Source of the DNA: Clostridiales bacterium
GTDB taxonomy: Bacteria > Bacillota > Clostridia > Lachnospirales > Lachnospiraceae
Assembly (NCBI GenBank): GCA_029007845.1
Contig: JAQXIP010000015.1
Coordinates: forward strand, 1-64,000
Length of the DNA: 64,000 nt
Direction: 5' to 3'
Shown here: one piece after another, positions 1 to 7,563 of the stretch
Layout of the letters: each line of letters opens with the position of its first letter
Position numbering within the stretch: position 1 is the stretch's first letter
The notes under the pieces: model-generated
Seen by the model: the letters and a program-made list of their open reading frames with translations, nothing else
Told to the model about the DNA's origin: nothing
Database searches by the model: none
Translations under genes and position numbers: made by a program

Positions 1-1
1 G

Positions 2-253
2 TATATAAAGTGGGAGCGGATCCGGCCTTATCTTGTGCAGATTATCAAAGGAAAACAGACACCGGATTATATGAAGATTGTGCTGTTAAGACAGGATGAT
101 TGTGGAACTGGATACCTGAATATCTCCTATGAAGGGCAAAAACTTCAATTGACAACCACATATCAGCCAAAGGAATTTATGCTGGATCATTCCCTGGAAC
201 AGGAGTTTTGTCAGAAAACAGAGGAATTCCTGAAAGATAACCAGATCATATAA
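2..253 (+). CDS. C-terminal fragment of a DUF5721-like protein (5' end outside window)
   Basis: Frame open from base 2: YIKWERIRPYLVQIIKGKQTPDYMKIVLL...; resembles the C-terminal half of Lachnospiraceae DUF5721 proteins as recalled; stop taa at 251-253. Confidence 0.5.
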   Translation, partial: YIKWERIRPYLVQIIKGKQTPDYMKIVLLRQDDCGTGYLNISYEGQKLQLTTTYQPKEFMLDHSLEQEFCQKTEEFLKDNQII

Positions 254-287
254 TTTACTTACTCAAACTTCGGATGACAAAGAACTA

Positions 288-314
288 TTAGCACTCATTT
301 TAAATGAGTGCTAA
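288..314. promoter_or_regulatory. CIRCE operator (HrcA binding site)
   Basis: TTAGCACTC-attttaaat-GAGTGCTAA, a perfect match to the TTAGCACTC-N9-GAGTGCTAA consensus. Confidence 0.95.
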
Positions 315-321
315 TTTTCTC

Positions 322-350
322 TTGACAAGGGGAAATTAACGTACTAATAT
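322..350 (+). promoter_or_regulatory. sigma-A-like promoter of htpG
   Basis: TTGACA (322-327), 17-nt spacer, TAATAT (345-350), just downstream of CIRCE. Confidence 0.8.
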
Positions 351-437
351 ATGATTACAGTTAATCAAATTAGCAGACTGAATAAGAAACTGCTAGTTTC
401 TAATAAAATTGCAGAAATAAAGTTTGGAGGTTATCGT

Positions 438-2507
438 ATGCAGGAAAAAGGTAGTTTATCAATTAATTCAGAAAATATCTTTCCGATTATCAAGAAGTGG
501 CTTTATTCGGATCATGATATTTTTATCCGTGAGCTGGTTTCTAATGGCTGTGATGCCATCACAAAGGTAAAAAAACTGGACATGATGGGAGAAATATCCA
601 TTCCGGAAGACCATAAATTTGAAGTAAAAGTTCTGGTGAACCCGGAAGAGAAAACCATGAAGTTTATTGATAACGGAATTGGTATGACTGCTGATGAAGT
701 GAAAGAATACATCAACCAGATTGCGTTCTCCGGTGCAGCAGATTTTTTGGAAAAATATAAGGATAAAACAAATGAAGACCAGATTATTGGTCATTTTGGT
801 CTTGGATTCTATTCTGCATTTATGGTGGCAGATAAGGTTACAATTGATACATTAAGCTGGACACAGGGTGCGGAAGGCGTCCACTGGGAATCAGAAGGCG
901 GTACGGATTTTGATATGTCCACCACTGACCGGACTGAAAAAGGAACAGAGATTACCTTGTATCTTAATGAGGATAGTTATGAATTTGCCAATGAATACCG
1001 GGCAAAAGAAGTGCTGGAAAAATATTGTTCCTTTATGTCGGTTCCGATCTATTTTGCAAAAGAAAATGCAGAGCCGGAATATGAAACCATTGATGCTTCC
1101 GAGGTTACGGAGGAAGATACCGTAATTGAAAACATTGTGGAAGAAGCAAAATATGAAGAAAAGGAAAATGAAAAAGGGGAGAAGGAGCAGGTTGAAGTCT
1201 CTCCTCGGAAAGAGAAGGCAAAGATATTAAAACGTCCGGTTCCGGTAAATGATGTGAACCCGTTGTGGAACCGCCATCCAAATGAGTGCAGCGAGGAAGA
1301 TTATAAGAAATTTTACCGCGATGTATTCCATGATTATAAGGAGCCTTTGTTCTGGATTCACTTAAATATGGATTATCCGTTTAATCTGAAAGGAATTTTA
1401 TATTTCCCGAAGTTGAATACGGAATATGACAATCTGGAAGGCGTAATCAAACTTTATAACAATCAGGTATTTATTGCAGATAATATCAAAGAAGTAATTC
1501 CTGAATTCTTGCTTTTGTTAAAAGGGGTGATTGATTGTCCAGATCTTCCGCTGAATGTATCCAGAAGTGCCCTTCAGAATGATGGATTTGTGAAAAAGAT
1601 TTCTGATTATATCGCCAAGAAAGTGGCAGACAAGTTAAGTGGTATGTGCAAGACGGATAAGGAAAGTTATGAGAAATACTGGGATGATATTAGCCCATTT
1701 ATCAAATTTGGCTGCCTAAAGGATGAGAAGTTCCGGGAAAAGATGAAAGACTTTATTATCTATAAAAACCTGGATGGAAAATATGTAACCCTGGAAGAAT
1801 ACCTGGAACAGGCATATGGAAAAGAGGAAGAGGCAAAGGAAGAGGAGAAAAAAGAAACAGAGGAAGAAACAGGGGAAGAGACAACGGAAGAGAAGAAACC
1901 GCAGATTGTTTATTATGTCACTGATGAGAAACAGCAGAGCCAGTACATTAACATGTTTAAAAACAATCAGATGGATGCAGTGATTCTGACACATAATATC
2001 GACCAGCCGTTTGTCCAGCAGATTGAGCAGAGCAAGGAAAATGTGAAATTCATGCGGATTGATGCGGATATCTCAGAGACTTTCCGTGAAGAGACAGATG
2101 AAGATGCGTTGAAAGAAGAGCAGGAAGCATTAACTGAACTGTTCCGCAAAGAACTGGCCAATGACAAGCTGGAAGTGAAAGTAGAAAAGCTGAAAGAAGA
2201 TTCCATTGCTTCCATGGTTACCTTGTCAGAAGAGACAAGAAGAATGCAGGATATGATGAAAATGTATTCCATGGGCGGTATGGACATGAATATGTTTGGC
2301 GGCGGCGAGACGCTGGTACTGAATGTCAATCATCCATTGGTGCAGTATGTGTTTGAACACAAAGACGAGGAAGATAAGTCTATCCATCTGTTCTGCCAGC
2401 AGCTTTATGATCTTGCACTGATTGGAAATCATCCACTGGAATCAGAAGCAATGACCGAATTCTTGAAACGCAGCAATGAGATTATGCTGCTTCTTACACA
2501 AAAATAA
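438..2507 (+). CDS. htpG: Molecular chaperone HtpG (Hsp90)
   Basis: MQEKGSLSINSENIFPIIKKWLYSDHDIFIRELVSNGCDAITK...; RBS ggagg at ~426. The ORF-track start at 351 lies at the promoter, so 438 is preferred. Confidence 0.96.
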   Translation: MQEKGSLSINSENIFPIIKKWLYSDHDIFIRELVSNGCDAITKVKKLDMMGEISIPEDHKFEVKVLVNPEEKTMKFIDNGIGMTADEVKEYINQIAFSGAADFLEKYKDKTNEDQIIGHFGLGFYSAFMVADKVTIDTLSWTQGAEGVHWESEGGTDFDMSTTDRTEKGTEITLYLNEDSYEFANEYRAKEVLEKYCSFMSVPIYFAKENAEPEYETIDASEVTEEDTVIENIVEEAKYEEKENEKGEKEQVEVSPRKEKAKILKRPVPVNDVNPLWNRHPNECSEEDYKKFYRDVFHDYKEPLFWIHLNMDYPFNLKGILYFPKLNTEYDNLEGVIKLYNNQVFIADNIKEVIPEFLLLLKGVIDCPDLPLNVSRSALQNDGFVKKISDYIAKKVADKLSGMCKTDKESYEKYWDDISPFIKFGCLKDEKFREKMKDFIIYKNLDGKYVTLEEYLEQAYGKEEEAKEEEKKETEEETGEETTEEKKPQIVYYVTDEKQQSQYINMFKNNQMDAVILTHNIDQPFVQQIEQSKENVKFMRIDADISETFREETDEDALKEEQEALTELFRKELANDKLEVKVEKLKEDSIASMVTLSEETRRMQDMMKMYSMGGMDMNMFGGGETLVLNVNHPLVQYVFEHKDEEDKSIHLFCQQLYDLALIGNHPLESEAMTEFLKRSNEIMLLLTQK

Positions 2508-2510
2508 AGT

Positions 2511-2543
2511 TTGACTTTTTTGAAAAAATGGTGGTATTATAAT
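2511..2543 (+). promoter_or_regulatory. Putative promoter for the MATE leader
   Basis: TTGACT (2511-2516), 18-nt spacer, TATTAT (2535-2540) / TATAAT (2538-2543). Confidence 0.55.
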
Positions 2544-2563
2544 TAATAATCGTGTGGCTTTAA

Positions 2564-2596
2564 GGCGTAAATCCAGATTTGGGTTTGCGCCTTTTT
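2564..2596 (+). terminator. Intrinsic terminator in the MATE 5' leader (candidate attenuator/riboswitch expression platform)
   Basis: GGCGTAAATCC-agattt-GGGTTTGCGCC (11-bp stem including G-T pairs) followed by TTTTT; lies between a putative promoter and the MATE start. Confidence 0.8.
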
Positions 2597-2675
2597 GCAG
2601 GTTATGGCAGCTTTCCTCATCTCAAAAAAAGACTCCACTTTAGATCAAAAGAAAACTGGAGGTAAAACAACAATT

Positions 2676-4061
2676 ATGAAAGAACAAGAAACAATGAATA
2701 AGATGGGAACGATGCCGGTTGGCAGGCTGATGTTATTAATGGGGATTCCGATGATTTTATCTATGGTATTACAAGCGGTATATAACATAGTTGACAGCGC
2801 ATTTGTTTCTAATATGAAAGAAAATGGAGAGGCAGCGTTGAATGCGCTGACACTGGCGTTTCCGGTTCAGATGCTGATGGTTGCCATTGGAATTGGAACC
2901 GGGGTTGGAACGAATGCGCTTTTGGCCAAAAGCCTGGGACAGAACAATCAGAAAAAAGCAAGCCAGGCGGCTGGAAATGCTATCTTTCTGGCGGCAGTCA
3001 TTTACTTTGTATTCCTTTTGTTTGGCCTGTTTGGAACGAGGGGGTATATATCATCCCAGACGTCAAATCCATTGGTTTTGGAGATGGCATCTGATTATCT
3101 GAAAATATGCTGTGTTGCTTCGTTTGGAATTGTATTTTTCTCTATATTTGAAAAACTGCTGCAGGCAACGGGGCGGTCATTGTTTTCCACCATTGCACAG
3201 GTGGCAGGAGCAGTTACCAATATTATTTTAGACCCTGTTCTTATATATGGTCTGCTGGGACTTCCTGAATGTGGAGTGGCAGGAGCTGCATATGCCACGG
3301 TAATCGGACAGATCGTTTCCTTTTTACTGGCGCTGTTATTTCATCTGAAATTTGACAAAGAAATAAAGAATAAACTAATTTATATGAAGCCTTCTGGAAA
3401 AATCATCCGGGAAATCTATTCTATTGGGCTTCCGGCAATTATTGCTCAGGCACTTATGTCTGTTATGACCTACGGACTCAATGTGATCTTTGGCAAGATT
3501 GATGAATCGGTGGTTACTGCATATGGTCTGTTCTATAAGATTCAGCAGTTTATTCTTTTTGCTGCATTTGGACTCAGGGATGCCATTACCCCGATTGTAT
3601 CGTTTAACTATGGAATGAGAAGCAAACGAAGAATTCTGGATGGTATTAAATATGGTATGCTTTATACGTTGGTGATCATGGTAGCTGGACTTTTACTACT
3701 GGAGATATTTGCAGAACCGTTTGCTGCTTTATTTGGATTGTCAGGTACAACCCAAAAACTTTGCACCAGCGCCATGAGAATTATTTCAATCAGTTTTGTT
3801 TTTGCAGGGGCTAATATTGCATTTCAGGGAATCTTCCAGGCGCTGGACAGTGGATTGGAATCGCTTGTGGTATCAGTGTGCAGGCAGTTGATTTTTGTGC
3901 TTCCTGTGGCATGGTTTTTCTCACTTTTTGCAAGACAGTCCATGGATCATATGTGGATGGTATGGATGACGTTTCCGATTGCAGAGTTTGTTTCTGCACT
4001 GATTGCTGCCTGCCTTATGAGCAAAATTAATCAACGGGTTATTAGTGGACTGGAGGGATAA
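2676..4061 (+). CDS. MATE family efflux transporter, MepA-like
   Basis: [36 protein letters not shown]...; RBS ggaggt upstream of ATG 2676. Confidence 0.93.
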   Translation: MKEQETMNKMGTMPVGRLMLLMGIPMILSMVLQAVYNIVDSAFVSNMKENGEAALNALTLAFPVQMLMVAIGIGTGVGTNALLAKSLGQNNQKKASQAAGNAIFLAAVIYFVFLLFGLFGTRGYISSQTSNPLVLEMASDYLKICCVASFGIVFFSIFEKLLQATGRSLFSTIAQVAGAVTNIILDPVLIYGLLGLPECGVAGAAYATVIGQIVSFLLALLFHLKFDKEIKNKLIYMKPSGKIIREIYSIGLPAIIAQALMSVMTYGLNVIFGKIDESVVTAYGLFYKIQQFILFAAFGLRDAITPIVSFNYGMRSKRRILDGIKYGMLYTLVIMVAGLLLLEIFAEPFAALFGLSGTTQKLCTSAMRIISISFVFAGANIAFQGIFQALDSGLESLVVSVCRQLIFVLPVAWFFSLFARQSMDHMWMVWMTFPIAEFVSALIAACLMSKINQRVISGLEG

Positions 4062-4063
4062 AA

Positions 4064-4660
4064 ATGGAGAAAAAAATCATTACAATCAGCCGGGAATTTG
4101 GAAGCGGTGGCAGATACATCGGTGAGCAGGTTGCAAAGAAACTTGGCATGGCGTACTACGATAAAGATATCATAAAAAAAGTGGCAGAAGAATCTGGTCT
4201 TTCAAAGGAATTTATCGAGAAAAAAGGGGAATACTCTCCGGCAGGAAAAGGTTTTGCATATGCGTTTGTGGGGCGTGACCAGACAGGTGCCTCTTTGGAG
4301 GATTATCTATATTCTCTGCAAAGAAAAATTATTATTGATATTGCAAAAAAGGAATCCTGTGTCATTGTAGGAAGATGCGCAGACTATATTTTAAAAGATT
4401 GCCAGGACTGCATTGATGTATTTATTCATGGAAACCAGGAAGAAAAGTCAGAACGGATTCAGAAATTATTTGAGAAGACAGAAAAAGAAGCTGGAAAGAT
4501 GATGAATCAGATGGACAAAAAGCGTAGCATTCATTACAAATATTATACCGATCAGAACTGGGGGGATGCAAGAAATTACACGCTGTCTCTAAACAGCAGC
4601 GTGCTGGGATATGACAAATGTATTCATATTCTAGCTGATCTGGCAGAAGGACCAATGTAG
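4064..4660 (+). CDS. Cytidylate kinase-like family protein
   Basis: MEKKIITISREFGSGGRYIGEQVAKKLGMAYYDKDIIKK: P-loop and family N-terminus. Confidence 0.9.
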   Translation: MEKKIITISREFGSGGRYIGEQVAKKLGMAYYDKDIIKKVAEESGLSKEFIEKKGEYSPAGKGFAYAFVGRDQTGASLEDYLYSLQRKIIIDIAKKESCVIVGRCADYILKDCQDCIDVFIHGNQEEKSERIQKLFEKTEKEAGKMMNQMDKKRSIHYKYYTDQNWGDARNYTLSLNSSVLGYDKCIHILADLAEGPM

Positions 4661-4699
4661 CGTAAGATTTTAGGATGAATGAAAAGGAAGGGAAAAGCA

Positions 4700-5221
4700 A
4701 TGTTTCAGGTAAATGATATCGTAGTGTATGGGAAACATGGTGTATGTAAAGTGACGGATGTGGGAACGTTGTCCATGTCCATGGTGGATAAGGATGAGCT
4801 TTATTATACACTGCGGCCTGTTTATCAAAAAGATGCGGTGATCTATGCCCCTATTGAGAACAATAAAACGGTTATGAGATCTGTGATATCAAAACAGGAA
4901 GCGAAAAAACTCATTAATGAGATTGATGACATAGAAACGGTGCGGACTGGTAATGAACAGGAACGGGAGGCGCAGTACCGGGTCGCTCTGCGCAACTGTG
5001 ACTGCAGGGAACTGGTTAAAATCATTAAAACATTGTATCTAAAAAATAAATCCAGAACCAAAAGTGGAAAAAAAGCAATGGCAGTGGATGAACGGTATTT
5101 CCGTCTGGCGGAAAACCAACTGAATGAAGAACTGGCATATGTTCTGGGGATGAACAAAGAAGAGGTTACGGATTACATTGCAAACTGCGTGTCAGAGAAA
5201 AAGGTTACCATCCATACATAA
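4700..5221 (+). CDS. CarD family transcriptional regulator
   Basis: MFQVNDIVVYGKHGVCKVTDVG...YYTLRPVY: CarD/TRCF RNAP-interaction domain; ATG 4700 preceded by aggaaggg. Confidence 0.9.
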   Translation: MFQVNDIVVYGKHGVCKVTDVGTLSMSMVDKDELYYTLRPVYQKDAVIYAPIENNKTVMRSVISKQEAKKLINEIDDIETVRTGNEQEREAQYRVALRNCDCRELVKIIKTLYLKNKSRTKSGKKAMAVDERYFRLAENQLNEELAYVLGMNKEEVTDYIANCVSEKKVTIHT

Positions 5222-5301
5222 GGATAAAGCAGATCACCGGCAGGGCATCTTTTGTCTATTGGTGATTTGTGTTATCTTTAAGCTTTAAAAATGTATGGAA
5301 G

Positions 5302-5336
5302 AAAAAAGCAGATAACAAAGTTATCTGCTTTTTTTC
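5302..5336. terminator. Bidirectional terminator between the CarD gene and the convergent tRNA-Leu
   Basis: AAGCAGATAAC-aaa-GTTATCTGCTT with A-run before and T-run after. Confidence 0.9.
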
Positions 5337-5340
5337 TTCA

Positions 5341-5424
5341 TGCGGGAAAAGGGACTTGAACCCTCACTCGCATACGCGAACATGAACCTGAATCATGCCT
5401 GTCTGCCAATTCCAGCACTCCCGC
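5341..5424 (-). tRNA. tRNA-Leu(CAG)
   Basis: Reverse complement GCGGGAGTGCTGGAATTGGCAGACAGGCATGATTCAGGTTCATG...GGGTTCAAGTCCCTTTTCCCGCA: acceptor GCGGGA/TCCCGC, anticodon arm CATGA-TTCAGGT-TCATG, long variable arm, T-loop GTTCAAG; 3' CCA not encoded. Confidence 0.96.
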
Positions 5425-5442
5425 AAGTCAAAAACCTTGATT

Positions 5443-5471
5443 ATAATACCATTTATTTAGGAACTTGTCAA
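5443..5471 (-). promoter_or_regulatory. Promoter of tRNA-Leu
   Basis: Minus strand TTGACA (5471-5466), 17-nt spacer, TATTAT (5448-5443). Confidence 0.8.
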
Positions 5472-5547
5472 TGGGAAATTTTATTTTTTAGAAATCTTTG
5501 TAACAGTTCAGCATTTCGCCTGATTCCCAGGTGTAAACTGCAATTGT

Positions 5548-5576
5548 TTGACAGCCTTTTCAAATTAACGTATAAT
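5548..5576 (+). promoter_or_regulatory. Consensus promoter upstream of the astE-like gene
   Basis: TTGACA-N17-TATAAT, both hexamers perfect. Confidence 0.85.
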
Positions 5577-5610
5577 AAACTGACGTATGTTTGTTAATGA
5601 AAGGATGTGA

Positions 5611-6561
5611 ATGGTTGGGATGGAATCGTTACTTTCAATTGAATTGCCTGTTGGCGAGACCCTTCATATAAAGAAAACAAGGTTGAAGCCGGTTAACATA
5701 CATACAGGATTAAAACGGATTTCAATTATTACTGGTATTCACGGTGATGAACTGGAAGGCCAGTATATAGTATATGAGCTGATACGAAGAATCAGGGAAC
5801 AGCCGGAGATGCTTCAAGGAATTGTGGATATTTATCCATGCATTAATCCTCTCGGCATGGAATTAACAACCAGACGTGTTCCTACTTTTGATATTGATAT
5901 GAATTGCAGTTTTCCGGGAAATGAAGAAGGAGATATGGTAGAGCAGATTGCTGCCGGTATCGTGGAAGATATTATGGGTACCGATATCTGTGTAGATATT
6001 CATGCCAGCAATATCTTTATCCGTGAGATTCCCCAGGTGAGGCTTCGGGCAGAAGATAAAGAAAAAACACTGGAATATGCTAAACTCCTGAATACAGAAT
6101 TTATCTGGATCTGTGAATCCCAGACGGTCCTGGAATCCAGTCTTTGTCATACAATGAACCGGTTAGGAGTACCGACCCTTGCAGTTGAAATGGGAGTTGG
6201 TATGCGGATTACAAGACAGTATGGAGAACAGCTGGTAGATGGACTATTTGCCCTGATGAAAGAAGCTGGAATCTGGACGGGCGAAGTATCTAAGATCAAA
6301 TCACCGGTTATTTCATCAGATGGTGAAGTAAAGATGGTTCACGCAGAAAAGTCGGGGATTTTTATTCCGGATATATCCCATTGGGAAGGCCTTGAGGCAG
6401 GAGATGTGGTAGGAGATATTATTGATCCGGCACAGGGAATGGTTCTTGAACACATTCTGGCACCTTGCAGTGGTATTGTTTTTTCTTTAAGAGAATATCC
6501 GGTGGTATATGAAGGTTCCCTGATCGCCCGGATATTAAGTCAGAATGCAGTGAGTGCATAG
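5611..6561 (+). CDS. Succinylglutamate desuccinylase/aspartoacylase (AstE-like, M14) family protein
   Basis: ITGIHGDELEGQYIVYELI (HxxE Zn motif) and CVDIHAS third His ligand. Confidence 0.88.
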   Translation: MVGMESLLSIELPVGETLHIKKTRLKPVNIHTGLKRISIITGIHGDELEGQYIVYELIRRIREQPEMLQGIVDIYPCINPLGMELTTRRVPTFDIDMNCSFPGNEEGDMVEQIAAGIVEDIMGTDICVDIHASNIFIREIPQVRLRAEDKEKTLEYAKLLNTEFIWICESQTVLESSLCHTMNRLGVPTLAVEMGVGMRITRQYGEQLVDGLFALMKEAGIWTGEVSKIKSPVISSDGEVKMVHAEKSGIFIPDISHWEGLEAGDVVGDIIDPAQGMVLEHILAPCSGIVFSLREYPVVYEGSLIARILSQNAVSA

Positions 6562-6582
6562 TCATTTGGAGGGTATTATTAC

Positions 6583-7518
6583 ATGCGGAAGGAATTAATC
6601 TATACCCTGAAAGCACCTTTTCGGGAAGAATTCAAAATATACGGATATCGGTTTGGACATGGTGAGCCCTCGGCATGTGTTGTAGGGCCTACACGGGGAA
6701 ATGAGATACAGCAGCTTTATGTATGTTCCCAATTGATTCACCAGCTTTCTATTATCGAGCGGAATGATAACATTTTGAATCAAAATGAGATTATGGTAAT
6801 CCCGTCAGTGAATCATTTTTCGGTAAATGTGGAAGAACGGTTCTGGGGCATGGATCATACGGATATTAACCGGTCATTTCCTGGTGATCCGGATGGAGAA
6901 ACAACGCAGCGGATTGCCGCCGGAATATTCGAAAAAATTAAAAATTACAGTTATGGCATCCAGTTCGCAAGCTTTCATACTCCGGGAGAATTTATTCCCC
7001 ATGTGAGGATGATGGAGACAGGACATGAGAATGCCAGTCTGGCAGATTTGTTTGGACTGCCCTTTATCTTGAAGAGAAAACCGGAGCCGGTAGATGTGGG
7101 AACTCTGAATTATAGCTGGCAGATATCGGGAACAAATGCGTTTTCTGTGTATACCAGTGCAACGGATACCATCGATGAGGTTTCCGCAGATCAGGCGGTA
7201 TCGTCTGTACTTCGTTTTTTTACAAGAATGGGATTGATCCGGTATGACTGCCATAACGGATATATTGCTTCTACCATTGAGGAACACAGTCTTATGCCGA
7301 TTCGTGCTGATATGGCGGGAATTTACCGGAGACTTAAGAGTCCTGGAGACGAAGTACGGTTTGGAGAGGTAATTGGCGAAGTGCTTGACCCTTATGAGGG
7401 CGAAGTCCGCTCCCGGATTCTGGCTCCCAGTGACGGGATCATTTTCTTTGCCCACACAAAACCGCTTGTCACGCAAAATGGAGTCATCTACCAGTTGATT
7501 CGACGGATGCACAAGTAA
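6583..7518 (+). CDS. AstE-like (M14) paralog with altered first Zn-ligand motif
   Basis: Tandem paralog: VVGPTRGNEIQQLYV aligns with the HGDE/HGNE motif; DINRSFPGDPDGETTQRIAAGI parallels DMNCSFPGNEEGDMVEQIAAGI in the previous gene. Confidence 0.85.
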   Translation: MRKELIYTLKAPFREEFKIYGYRFGHGEPSACVVGPTRGNEIQQLYVCSQLIHQLSIIERNDNILNQNEIMVIPSVNHFSVNVEERFWGMDHTDINRSFPGDPDGETTQRIAAGIFEKIKNYSYGIQFASFHTPGEFIPHVRMMETGHENASLADLFGLPFILKRKPEPVDVGTLNYSWQISGTNAFSVYTSATDTIDEVSADQAVSSVLRFFTRMGLIRYDCHNGYIASTIEEHSLMPIRADMAGIYRRLKSPGDEVRFGEVIGEVLDPYEGEVRSRILAPSDGIIFFAHTKPLVTQNGVIYQLIRRMHK

Positions 7519-7563
7519 ATTTCTTAAATAATAAAAGAACCACAGGAAAGGAAAGGAGCCATC

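Noticed and set aside
351-437. N-terminal extension of HtpG from ATG 351
   Set aside because: The ATG touches the -10 hexamer; the internal ATG 438 has a clear ggagg RBS and matches the normal HtpG N-terminus.
5340-5597. 85-aa + strand ORF
   Set aside because: It reads antisense across tRNA-Leu(CAG) and its promoter; no coding signal.
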